From Clostridiales bacterium (GTDB taxonomy: Bacteria > Bacillota > Clostridia > Peptostreptococcales > Anaerovoracaceae), in assembly GCA_022766365.1 (NCBI GenBank), contig JALENW010000023.1, positions 1 to 64,000 of the forward strand: a stretch of DNA of 64,000 nt. Reading direction: 5' to 3'. Each line of letters begins with the position of its first letter. The first letter of the stretch is position 1. The notes beneath the pieces are model-generated. The model saw only the letters and a list, made by a program, of their open reading frames with translations, ran no database searches and was not told where the DNA came from. The position numbers and the translations under genes are program-made. Of the stretch, positions 17,591-25,621 are shown piece after piece.

Positions 17591-18517
17591 ATGAAGAAAA
17601 AAATACTTTGCACAATTTTTCTGTTTCTGTTCGCATACGGTTTTGAGAAAACCATACTTGGTATGGAATTAAACCGGGCTGATTACATAACATATTTGAT
17701 AACTTTAGCAGGAATATCCCTATATCTGCTTTACTTGATACCATTTATTTTAGGAGTCAAATACTTATCCGCAAAGCTCGACATATCCAGAAAAGTATTC
17801 GTCGTTGCATTCATATGCGGAGTTTTCATCGCTCCCGTATTCAGTTCATATGCCAATGAACTTTTAGACAAATTATGGAGTCATTTTATGTCAGCAAAAT
17901 CTCTGGAAAAATGGTCTGATGCTCTTACAGCTCCTTTCTCAGAGGAGATCATCAAAGCTATCGCGGCACTATTTGCGCTCAGCCTCTTCAAACTGAATAC
18001 AGGAAAGGATTATCTCCTTGCCGGTCTTGGTTCCGGTATAGGGTTTCAATTTATTGAGGATATTTATTACGTCCTGCCCAATGGAAGTTCGATGAAAGCT
18101 TTAGGGAATATCTTTCCACAAGTTCTGGATAGATTGTCCGGAAGTCTGGGATCCCATTGGACATATACAGCAACAGTACTTGTCGGTCTATATCTGATAA
18201 TAAAGGGCGGCAAAAAACTCAAGGGAACTGTTTTCATGCTCGCCCCTGTAGCACTTCATTTTGCATGGAATTCACCGCTATCAGGATCAGAAGAAGAATA
18301 CTCTCTTTCGGGTCCCATACTGACAACCTTAACTCTGGGACTTTTCATAATGGCTCTAACAGAAATAATTCACATGGAAAAGAAGACTAAAGAAACCGTA
18401 GATATTGCTCCTCCGAGTTCAGCTCTCGATTACCGATTTGCCGATACTGCTGAGGATGAACAAGACAGATGCTCTGCTGTAGAAATACAGGCTGTCCATG
18501 TCCGCGAGAAAATATAA
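17591..18517 (+). CDS. PrsW-family intramembrane protease
   Basis: A 308-residue polytopic membrane protein. The conserved PrsW/CPBP-like pattern is present: SEEIIK (near 118-123), GFQFIEDIYY (near 155-164), a conserved His in SHWTY and HFAWN near 220-224. In Bacillus, PrsW starts cleavage of the anti-sigma factor RsiW; the substrate here is unknown and no sigma/anti-sigma pair lies nearby. The last 45 residues are polar and probably cytoplasmic. GGAGG precedes the ATG and the gene stands alone. Confidence 0.75.
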   Translation: MKKKILCTIFLFLFAYGFEKTILGMELNRADYITYLITLAGISLYLLYLIPFILGVKYLSAKLDISRKVFVVAFICGVFIAPVFSSYANELLDKLWSHFMSAKSLEKWSDALTAPFSEEIIKAIAALFALSLFKLNTGKDYLLAGLGSGIGFQFIEDIYYVLPNGSSMKALGNIFPQVLDRLSGSLGSHWTYTATVLVGLYLIIKGGKKLKGTVFMLAPVALHFAWNSPLSGSEEEYSLSGPILTTLTLGLFIMALTEIIHMEKKTKETVDIAPPSSALDYRFADTAEDEQDRCSAVEIQAVHVREKI

Positions 18518-18520
18518 CAA

Positions 18521-18584
18521 AAAACCCCACTATTCAATTCTCATTTGGCGATTTACCGATAAAACGGGAATTGATGACGGGGTT
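18521..18584. terminator. Bidirectional terminator between the PrsW-like gene and thiT
   Basis: AAACCCC (18521-18527) pairs with GGGGTTT (18578-18584), with an inner CAATTC/GAATTG helix. T runs follow best on the minus strand (GGGGTTTTTTG), so it chiefly ends thiT transcripts and may also end the convergent gene. Confidence 0.6.
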
Positions 18585-18752
18585 TATTCTGTAGGAAACA
18601 TAGAATCCGGTAAATATGTATGATGAACATTTGCAGCTGATTGCACCTTATTTCAGCTTCTCACGGCTTTGATTTTCTTTTAAGTATATGCAGAATACTC
18701 TGCCACATTTATCAATTTGATTTTAAGCTTCGCAATATCTGTATCACGAAGT

Positions 18753-19277
18753 CTAATTATGCTTAATTATCTTGTCAAACTGAGGATATATCAGATATAG
18801 AACTATAGACGTAATAACAAGCTCAGGGAGCATATATGTTCCATTATAAGTAATTGAATACCATAGAGGGTTCATACCCTTAGGTGCATATGCAGCCCAC
18901 AGCAGCACTCCTGATATGACGAGCACAACAAACCGAGAAGCAATTCCTACTATTGCACCGATAACTGCCTTATTTCTATTTCCATGAAAGAATCCTGCAA
19001 GACCGAGTGCTCCAAATGAAATCAAATAATCCAGCAGAAATGACCACGGACTTATTGAAAATCCACCTTGAAGTAGAAATTGCAACACTCCATAGACCAT
19101 GGCAGCCAACAGTCCGTTCCTTACACCCCATCGTGTTGCGTAAAGAATGATAGGGAGCATGCTCACAGCGGTAATCGATCCTCCCTGAGGCATATCAAAG
19201 ATCTTAATGTAGCTGAGTATGGTGGCAAGGGCAATCATCAGACCACTCTCCACTAAGGTTATAAGTTTCTTGTCCAT
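18753..19277 (-). CDS. thiT: Thiamine transporter substrate-binding subunit ThiT
   Basis: A 174-residue ECF-transporter S component with six hydrophobic helices. It matches ThiT, with conserved GGSITAVSMLPIILYA (near 34-49) and the YSITYNGTYMLPE stretch near the end. It needs the shared EcfAA'T module, not in this window, to take up thiamine. The start is put at 19277 rather than 19310 because GGAGG lies 7 bases before it and the TPP riboswitch expression platform ends there. Confidence 0.92.
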   Translation of the reverse strand: MDKKLITLVESGLMIALATILSYIKIFDMPQGGSITAVSMLPIILYATRWGVRNGLLAAMVYGVLQFLLQGGFSISPWSFLLDYLISFGALGLAGFFHGNRNKAVIGAIVGIASRFVVLVISGVLLWAAYAPKGMNPLWYSITYNGTYMLPELVITSIVLYLIYPQFDKIIKHN

Positions 19278-19476
19278 AAAAAATCCTCCTTTTGAATTCT
19301 GATTAGACAAATCAAATAGTCCGGTCCAAAAAGTCCAAAGGAGGCAAATAGCATATAATCCGTTTATAAGTTATATCCATAAAACTTGCTACGGCGGCAT
19401 TATCCGCATCAGCTAAAGGGTCGGAGTCAGATAAAAGAATGATTCTACAAACTCCCTCTCAGCAAAAGCTCCCCTG
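19278..19476 (-). promoter_or_regulatory. TPP riboswitch of thiT
   Basis: On the minus strand the aptamer runs from GGGGAGC (19474-19468) through CTGAGA to CTGATGCGGATAATGCCG and GTAGCAAG (near 19385), the THI-box pattern. Downstream, CCTCCTTT (19344-19337) is an exact 8-base complement of the thiT ribosome binding site AAAGGAGG (19292-19285). Thiamine pyrophosphate binding would let that helix form and block translation. Confidence 0.9.
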
Positions 19477-19628
19477 TTTCTTTTTGTTACACTTATATTT
19501 TAACCTTATTAAAAAAATATGCAAGTATTTTCTGGAATTCTCATGTTGCATCATTCATAGGCTTGCATGATGTGTTACAATAGTTGAGGCTAAAAATTTA
19601 TTTTGTAAATACTGGAGGCTGATATAAT

Positions 19629-20396
19629 ATGACTGAAAGTGTGGAAAATAGGACTTATATTGCCGCCACCGAGCGGAAACTTGACAAGAAAGATGAACAA
19701 TTCTATCTTGAGTGCGAAAAACATTGGGTTTTTATGCTGTTAATTTTCGTCGGAGGTTTTTATGGAGCATATACGTATACTGTGCGTGGAGGAATATTTT
19801 GTAATGCTCAGACCGCAAATATAGTCCTGCTTGGAATGGCTCTGGGAAATGGGCAGTGGATGAAGATGATTTATCTGATATCATCTCTTACGGCTTATCT
19901 TGGAGGTACGATTTTGTCCGAAGCCCTTGCCAAGAAAGTTAAAAGGCTCAGGTTTCTCAGATGGGATACTCTTATGGTTGGGATAGAAATTCTCGTTATC
20001 GCATTTCTTGCCTACCTCCCAAAGTCGGCACCGGATCAAATTTGTCAGATTTTGCTGAATTTTATCTGTTCCATGCAGTTTAACACATTCAGGGCAAGCC
20101 AAGGAATTCCAATGGCTACCACATTTGTTACCAATCATGTGAGACAGGTTGGTGTGAATATCGTAAGAACATTTAGAGATAAAAACAAAGAGGCCGCTCA
20201 CAGAGGCAGAAGACATTTTATAATGATCGGAATGTTCCTTCTCGGTGCAATTTCTTCTGCAATAATGTGTAATTTCTTTGATGTTCACGCACTATGGGGC
20301 GCTCTTCCGTTTTTAATATATACATTTATACGCCTGGTCATTGCAGATAGAACCGTCGAGAGACCTTATCTACACAAAACTCCAATGGGTCACTAG
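19629..20396 (+). CDS. YoaK/DUF1275 family membrane protein
   Basis: A 255-residue membrane protein of the YoaK (DUF1275) family: an N-terminal polar segment, then about six helices with the family motifs GGFYGAYTYTVRGGIFCNAQTAN (residues 41-63) and MATTFVTNHVRQVG (near 173-186). Family function is unknown. TGGAGG lies about 10 bases before the ATG. It precedes the T-box leader on the same strand, with no clear terminator between, but the T-box has its own promoter. Confidence 0.85.
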   Translation: MTESVENRTYIAATERKLDKKDEQFYLECEKHWVFMLLIFVGGFYGAYTYTVRGGIFCNAQTANIVLLGMALGNGQWMKMIYLISSLTAYLGGTILSEALAKKVKRLRFLRWDTLMVGIEILVIAFLAYLPKSAPDQICQILLNFICSMQFNTFRASQGIPMATTFVTNHVRQVGVNIVRTFRDKNKEAAHRGRRHFIMIGMFLLGAISSAIMCNFFDVHALWGALPFLIYTFIRLVIADRTVERPYLHKTPMGH

Positions 20397-20456
20397 TCTA
20401 TATACACCTACTCATGGCATTTTTATATATTTGACAATAATTTTTAAAAATATTTG

Positions 20457-20485
20457 TTGACAAACTTTAAATTCTGGTCTATCAT
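20457..20485 (+). promoter_or_regulatory. Promoter of the T-box/trpB-like unit
   Basis: TTGACA (20457-20462), a 17-bp spacer, TATCAT (20480-20485). A second TTGACA at 20431 has no matching -10. Confidence 0.75.
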
Positions 20486-20487
20486 AT

Positions 20488-20786
20488 CCTTAAACCGTTG
20501 AGGAAGAGTAGTAACTTCAGCTAGTTTTCATTAAGAGAGTCACGGTCGGTGGGATGTGATATGAGAATCTGAAGCGAATGGACTTCTGAGGGCAATCTGA
20601 ACAGCTGGTTGCGATGCAAAGATGCTAAGTAGGTGAGACGAAGTGATTCCGCGTAAATTGAATCAACGTGTGATGGCACGTACTGAGTGAGTATACTGTA
20701 ATGGTGTGCTAAGCCGGGTGGCAACGCAGGAGAAGATTTTTATGCTCCTGTCCCAGCAAAACTGTATGCTGGGACAGGAGTTTTTT
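20488..20786 (+). promoter_or_regulatory. Tryptophan T-box leader
   Basis: Typical T-box parts are visible: a stem I region starting GAGGAAGAGTAGTA (near 20500), the AGAGAG element (20534-20539), the specifier TGG followed by A and the closing stem CTTCTGAG (20579-20590), the T-box GGGTGGCAACGC (20716-20727) and a terminator with a 13-bp stem and six T (20745-20786). TGG reads tryptophan, and the TGGC bulge pairs with a GCCA tRNA end, as expected for tRNA-Trp. Uncharged tRNA-Trp should turn the gene on. Confidence 0.93.
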
Positions 20787-20806
20787 ATTTAAAGGAGAAA
20801 AAGAAA

Positions 20807-22138
20807 ATGAATAAGATGAAAACAACAAATGAATTTCCGGATAAAATATATTTGACAGCTGACGAGATACCTAAGGCATGGTATAACCTTAGAGCAGACA
20901 TGGATAAAAAGCCTGCTCCACTTATTAACCCTGCAACCGGCGATCCTGTCACATTGGAGGAGTTAACCTGTATATTTACAGAAGAGGGTGCAAAACAGGA
21001 ACTTGATGAAACCACAAAATTCATACCTATCCCCGAAGAAATTCAAAATCAGTATCGCAAATTCAGACCTGCTCCTCTGGTTAGAGCAGCAGATTTTGAG
21101 AAGGCCATCGGAACATCTGCAAAAATTTACTACAAGTTTGAGGGCAACAATACCAGTGGAAGTCATAAGTTGAATTCTGCAATCGCCCAGGCTTACTATG
21201 CAAAAAAAGAGGGACTGACTCACTTGACCACGGAGACAGGTGCAGGGCAATGGGGAACTGCACTTGCCATGAGCTGTGAGAAGATGGGACTTGACCTGAC
21301 AGTTTATATGGTAAAATGCAGCTATGAGCAAAAGCCTTTCAGACGGGAAATTATGAAAACCTTTGGCGGAAGAGTTGTTCCCTCCCCGTCAATGGAAACA
21401 GAAGCGGGCAAAAAAATTCTGTCAGAAAATCCTGATAATCCCGGAAGCCTTGGAGTTGCAATTTCAGAGGCTGTTGAAACAGCAGTGACAACCCCTTCTA
21501 CAAAATACGTCCTCGGCAGCGTTTTAAATCAGGTGCTTCTTCACCAGACCATCATAGGCCTTGAGACACAAGTTGCCATGAAGAAATATGGAATAAAGCC
21601 TGATGTAATAGTAGGCTGCGCCGGAGGCGGATCAAATCTTGGAGGATTTATGGCACCCTTCCTTGGTGAGCAACTGAGAGGAGAGGAACACTACAAATTC
21701 ATTGCAGCAGAATCAGCATCGTGTCCATCACTTACAAAGGGAGAGTTCAAATATGACTACTGCGACACCGGGCGTGTGACCCCCATGGCCAAAATGTATA
21801 CGATGGGTTATGATTATATTCCGCCTTCCAATCACGCAGGCGGTCTGAGATACCATGGTATGAGTCCAATCCTCTCGGAAATATATCACCAGGGGCTGAT
21901 GGAGGCTTACGCCTATGAACAGCACGATGTTTTTGAAGCAAACACTATATTTGCAAGGGCTGAAGGCATTCTACCTGCACCGGAAAGCGGTCATGCCATT
22001 AAGGCTGTTATTGATGAAGCTACCAAATTCCCTGCTTCAAAGACTGATACCACGGGACCTGTAATAGTATTCTGTCTAAGCGGTACCGGATTCTTTGATA
22101 TGGTTGCATACGGGAAATATAACAACGGAGAATTATAA
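20807..22138 (+). CDS. TrpB-like PLP enzyme (TrpB2 type)
   Basis: A 443-residue tryptophan synthase beta-like protein of the TrpB2 group, with the longer N-terminus usual for it. PLP lysine K121 in GSHKLN, ETGAGQWG (143-150) and the phosphate loop GCAGGGSNLGG are present. TrpB2 enzymes join indole and serine (or a related donor) to tryptophan. No trpA or other trp genes adjoin, but the Trp T-box shows the cell uses it when tryptophan is short, pointing to indole salvage. Start set by AAAGGAG 9 bases upstream. Confidence 0.92.
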   Translation: MNKMKTTNEFPDKIYLTADEIPKAWYNLRADMDKKPAPLINPATGDPVTLEELTCIFTEEGAKQELDETTKFIPIPEEIQNQYRKFRPAPLVRAADFEKAIGTSAKIYYKFEGNNTSGSHKLNSAIAQAYYAKKEGLTHLTTETGAGQWGTALAMSCEKMGLDLTVYMVKCSYEQKPFRREIMKTFGGRVVPSPSMETEAGKKILSENPDNPGSLGVAISEAVETAVTTPSTKYVLGSVLNQVLLHQTIIGLETQVAMKKYGIKPDVIVGCAGGGSNLGGFMAPFLGEQLRGEEHYKFIAAESASCPSLTKGEFKYDYCDTGRVTPMAKMYTMGYDYIPPSNHAGGLRYHGMSPILSEIYHQGLMEAYAYEQHDVFEANTIFARAEGILPAPESGHAIKAVIDEATKFPASKTDTTGPVIVFCLSGTGFFDMVAYGKYNNGEL

Positions 22139-22359
22139 AAACCGTATTGGTTATTATATTTTTATGGGAAGGTTATCAGTTTGGGCTTCTTAGTCTACTC
22201 ATTCTATGGATTGCAAACTATATATTCCGTATTCTACCGGAAAAGTAAGGATTACTTAGTGCATGGCACTTGCCTGGGCTCCGGAGAATACTTCAGACCA
22301 TGGGATATAACTATTAGATTACTAAAGAAATAACTCGAGGTGCTGCTGATAAAGGTTCC
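22139..22359. other. Intergenic spacer, nothing supported
   Basis: Downstream of the trpB-like gene and before the long hairpin. No frame with a ribosome binding site was found. Confidence 0.5.
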
Positions 22360-22411
22360 TTATAAGAGCAATAAACCACCGGCTGAATGCGGTGGTTTAT
22401 TGCTCTTATAA
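22360..22411. terminator. Long perfect hairpin terminator
   Basis: A 22-bp perfect stem (22360-22381 with 22390-22411) around an 8-base loop GCTGAATG, followed by TTTTC on the plus strand. It ends the trpB-like transcript and could work both ways. Confidence 0.85.
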
Positions 22412-22441
22412 TTTTCATCTAACGAATTACTTCCTAAAAAC

Positions 22442-22473
22442 AAAAAGCCTTGTATCATCACGTACACAAGACT
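22442..22473 (-). terminator. Terminator of the second flavodiiron operon
   Basis: Minus strand AGTCTTGT (22473-22466) pairs with ACAAGGCT (22453-22446), followed by TTTTT. Confidence 0.7.
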
Positions 22474-22563
22474 TTGGATTCTATATTTTGTAGCTTCTTT
22501 GTCAAAGATTTTCACAATCCGCAACTTGTCGGATACTCATCGGTATCCGTTTAAACCATAAAG

Positions 22564-23760
22564 TTATTTGCAGGCTGCAACAAGTTCCCTTGCCATATTA
22601 TCTGCATCCTCAAAGTTCTCGTCCGTTGGATTCCAGTTACACTTCGCCTGAGTCTCAATAACTTCAAATCCGCACTCGGTCAAATTCTTTCTAAGCAAAT
22701 CGCAAGCTTCACCTGACCAACCGTAACAGCCAAAAACCCCTGCCTTTTTCCCCTTAAATCGACACTCTTTCAAAAACTCAATCCAGCCACCTACGGATGA
22801 TAACATGTTTTGGGCTACCGTTGGCGATCCCAGAGCTATTGCCTTTGATTTAAACACCTCAGTCATGATATCATTCTTATCAAACTGCGATATATTGTAA
22901 ATCTTAACCACCGAATCAGGGCTCTCCTCCTTTAGCGTTTGAGCGATTCTATGAGCCAGTTTCTTAGTCCCGTCCCACATGGTATCATAAACAACAGTTA
23001 TCTGATCCTCTTGATAATTATCACACCACTTCTTGTACGCATCAATAATTTCGGATACCTGAGTCCTCCATATAGCTCCATGTGAAGGACAGATCATCTC
23101 AATTGGAAGGTTCATCTTATCAAGTTCTGCCATCTTCATCTTACACATAGGAGCAAATGTATTGACTATATTTGCGTAGTACTTCATTGCCTCAGACCAC
23201 ATATCACACTGATTTGCCTTATCGTCAAACATTTCCTCAACCGCATAATGCTGTCCGAAAACGTCCATAGAAAACAATATATTTTCCCCTGTCATAAATG
23301 TTGCCATACTGTCCGGCCAGTGGAGCATTCTCATCTCGATGAATTTCAATTTCTTTCCATTCCCTATATCCAATTCATCTCCCGTCTTTACAACGTGGAA
23401 ATTCCACTCCGGATGATGATATTGGCCTACCAAAGATTTGACACAGTTTGCTGTGCAATAGATAGGAACATCAGGAATCTCTGAAACAATCGCCTCCAGG
23501 GATCCGCTGTGATCCACTTCTCCGTGATGTGCAATTATATAGTCGATTTCCTTCAGGTCAATCTCCTTTTTTAAATTTTCTACAAATTCGTTCTTATGGG
23601 GAGCCCAAACTGTGTCCATCAGAACTGTCTTCTCTTCTCGAATCAAGTACGCATTCTGGCTTGAACCCTTATTGATACTGTAGTCGTGTCCATGAAACCA
23701 CTCAAGTTCCCAGTCAATTTTACCAACCCAATATACATTATTCTTAATCTTCTTCATCAT
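22564..23760 (-). CDS. Flavodiiron protein (second copy)
   Basis: A 398-residue A-type flavodiiron protein with the same diiron ligands as the first copy: H79, E81 and D83 in HHGEVDH, H147, D166 and H227, and a flavodoxin domain from about 250. The FMN phosphate loop reads DTMWDGTKK, less canonical than SMYGNTE of the first copy. It reduces O2 or NO. Its partner upstream is a flavin oxidoreductase (42 bp away), so its electron supply is likely different from that of the rubredoxin-linked copy. Two paralogues suggest separate stress roles. Confidence 0.9.
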   Translation of the reverse strand: MMKKIKNNVYWVGKIDWELEWFHGHDYSINKGSSQNAYLIREEKTVLMDTVWAPHKNEFVENLKKEIDLKEIDYIIAHHGEVDHSGSLEAIVSEIPDVPIYCTANCVKSLVGQYHHPEWNFHVVKTGDELDIGNGKKLKFIEMRMLHWPDSMATFMTGENILFSMDVFGQHYAVEEMFDDKANQCDMWSEAMKYYANIVNTFAPMCKMKMAELDKMNLPIEMICPSHGAIWRTQVSEIIDAYKKWCDNYQEDQITVVYDTMWDGTKKLAHRIAQTLKEESPDSVVKIYNISQFDKNDIMTEVFKSKAIALGSPTVAQNMLSSVGGWIEFLKECRFKGKKAGVFGCYGWSGEACDLLRKNLTECGFEVIETQAKCNWNPTDENFEDADNMARELVAACK

Positions 23761-23802
23761 ATACTATTGCCCTCTCTTAAAAATCTAAACATTAAACGTA
23801 AC

Positions 23803-24423
23803 TCACTCAAAATCTGATGAGATCTCATCTTTAAGTGTCTGAATTATATTATCAGGGTTCTCTCCATAAATATCCATGCATCCTGCCATGTAGCTTGTCA
23901 CCTGTCCTAATCCAAGCATACCGGCAATCTCCTTGATATAATTGACGCCCCAGGGTTGTCTGGAGATATCGCCTCCTGCAGTAGACACATAAAAGGTCTG
24001 CCGTACATTGCAAAGCCCCTTGAACCAGTTACCCTCTGTAGTAAAAGTCAACCCGTAAACAACCATATTCTCAATGTAAACCTTAAGCATTGCCGGGAAA
24101 GAAAGATCCCAGCAAGGGGCAGCAATCATCAAAATATCTGAACTCGCAAGCTGTTTGGCACCGTCAAACATTCTATGATCATAGTCCCCTTTCTTTGTAA
24201 GAGAATCTCTAAGAGCCACAGTTTCCCCATCCATAGGTTTAAAACTTCCGTCAGAAAGATTCACCCTATCAACAGAAACATTGACCCCTTCTTTTCTGTA
24301 TTTCTTACAAAACAGCTCCAAAAGAAACTCTGCCACTTCGATGGTTCGTGATTGTCTTCCTCTCATACAGGCATCTACAAATAAAACTTTTAAACTGTCT
24401 TCTTTGCTTAAATTCTCTTTCAT
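23803..24423 (-). CDS. NAD(P)H-dependent flavin oxidoreductase (flavodoxin-like fold)
   Basis: A 206-residue protein of the flavodoxin_2/AzoR-like family. The FMN phosphate loop is near residues 19-26 (CMRGRQSRT), and APCWDLSFPAMLKVYIE (near 101-117) is the usual second FMN segment. It likely moves electrons from NAD(P)H through FMN to quinone, azo or flavoprotein acceptors. AGAGG precedes the ATG, with TATAAT upstream. First gene of an operon with the second flavodiiron protein, which it may feed. Confidence 0.85.
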   Translation of the reverse strand: MKENLSKEDSLKVLFVDACMRGRQSRTIEVAEFLLELFCKKYRKEGVNVSVDRVNLSDGSFKPMDGETVALRDSLTKKGDYDHRMFDGAKQLASSDILMIAAPCWDLSFPAMLKVYIENMVVYGLTFTTEGNWFKGLCNVRQTFYVSTAGGDISRQPWGVNYIKEIAGMLGLGQVTSYMAGCMDIYGENPDNIIQTLKDEISSDFE

Positions 24424-24514
24424 TTTTTCTACCTCTTTTAGGGTTATTATAACACGTTTTGAAAAAGTTTGTATACACTTTTAGCAATAGTTTAAAAAAA
24501 TAGCTACATATAGC

Positions 24515-24542
24515 TTGATTTTGACTTGATAGGGTATATAAT
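24515..24542 (+). promoter_or_regulatory. Promoter of the PHP gene
   Basis: TTGATT (24515-24520), 16-bp spacer, TATAAT (24537-24542), 42 bases before the start codon. Confidence 0.5.
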
Positions 24543-24584
24543 GGGTGTATATTAAAGTAGTAGAAGAAAAAGGGGGTCGATAAA

Positions 24585-25370
24585 TTGCCGAGATTCGATA
24601 TGCACTGTCATACTAAAGAAGGTTCTATCGACGCAAAAATTTCCATCAAAGATTATATCAAAATTCTAAAATCTAAGGGTTTTGACGGTATGCTTGTCAC
24701 TGACCATGATTCATACAAGGGATACCGTTACTGGCGTTCTAACCTGAATGGTGTAGATAAATCTGTTGAAGATTTCACAGTTCTGATGGGTGTTGAATAT
24801 GATACATGCGATGCCGGTCATTTCATAGTGATTATGCCGGACGGTGTGGAACTTCAAGTTCTCCAAATCAGAGGTATGTCCTACGATTCCCTGACTGAAG
24901 TCGTCCACAAAAACGGTGGTATACTCGGGCCGGCACACCCCTTCGGAGCAAGAAGCTCAAGCGCTATGTTTTGTAACAAGTTGATGAGGGGTTCTGATGT
25001 GCTGAGTATGTGCGATTTTTTTGAAGGTTTCAACACATGTGAAACTAGAATTGCAAATCAGGCGGCAATTACTTGTGCTTCAAGGCTCGGTTTACCTTGC
25101 ACCGGTGGTTCTGATTCTCACAAATCGGAATATGTCGGTAGTGCATACACTGATTTTAGTTGTAACATTACCTGTAATAATGATATGATTGATGCGATTA
25201 AAAGCGATAGAATTATCAACTTCGGTGGGCAGGAAAGAGAATTCCTTAAGAAGCATATTAAGAGGAATTCCGTATTTGCCACTTATGGATTCCGATCCTA
25301 CAATCGTGCGTTGGGTGTACTGTTTTCCCCGTTCAGAAGCATGATGAAGTACCTTGCTCTGACAGATTAA
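24585..25370 (+). CDS. PHP-domain metal-dependent hydrolase
   Basis: A 261-residue PHP-domain protein. Metal-binding motifs are visible: DMHCHT (5-10), a TDHDS loop (near 39-43), Glu in GVEYD, GPAHPFG, and GGSDSH near the C-terminus. Relatives hydrolyse phosphoesters such as nucleoside 3',5'-bisphosphates or histidinol phosphate; substrate here is unknown. The start is TTG at 24585, chosen because AGGGGG lies 8 bases upstream; the next ATG (codon 6) is inside the first metal motif. Confidence 0.85.
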   Translation: MPRFDMHCHTKEGSIDAKISIKDYIKILKSKGFDGMLVTDHDSYKGYRYWRSNLNGVDKSVEDFTVLMGVEYDTCDAGHFIVIMPDGVELQVLQIRGMSYDSLTEVVHKNGGILGPAHPFGARSSSAMFCNKLMRGSDVLSMCDFFEGFNTCETRIANQAAITCASRLGLPCTGGSDSHKSEYVGSAYTDFSCNITCNNDMIDAIKSDRIINFGGQEREFLKKHIKRNSVFATYGFRSYNRALGVLFSPFRSMMKYLALTD

Positions 25371-25408
25371 TTTAAATATGCCGATGATCAGAGTCTGTAA
25401 TGCACTTT

Positions 25409-25437
25409 ATCCCTCAGCTCATAGCTGAGGGATTTTT
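25409..25437 (+). terminator. Terminator of the PHP gene
   Basis: ATCCCTCAG (25409-25417) pairs with CTGAGGGAT (25424-25432; AGCT continues into the loop), then TTTTATT. Confidence 0.8.
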
Positions 25438-25497
25438 ATTGTCCCTCATAGAAAAATGCGAAAGTGCAGTATAGGATTAGAGACGTTTTCACGTATT

Positions 25498-25531
25498 ACA
25501 AAACCGACAGCCGGATGGCTGTCGGTTTTGT
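25498..25531 (-). terminator. Terminator of the NlpC/P60 gene
   Basis: A 15-bp perfect stem (25498-25512 with 25517-25531) around GGAT. The minus-strand right arm contains TTTTGT and lies 90 bases past the NlpC/P60 stop. Confidence 0.75.
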
Positions 25532-25621
25532 GATAATAGTATTGATTTGTATGTGTTAATTTCTAATTTAAATATTGTTTGAAATATTGCCTTGAATGCA
25601 TAAGAGATTACACAACTTCTG

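Noticed and set aside
20521..20724. Open frame of 67 codons on the minus strand
   Set aside because: It lies entirely in the antisense of the tryptophan T-box, has no ribosome binding site and no recognisable domain.
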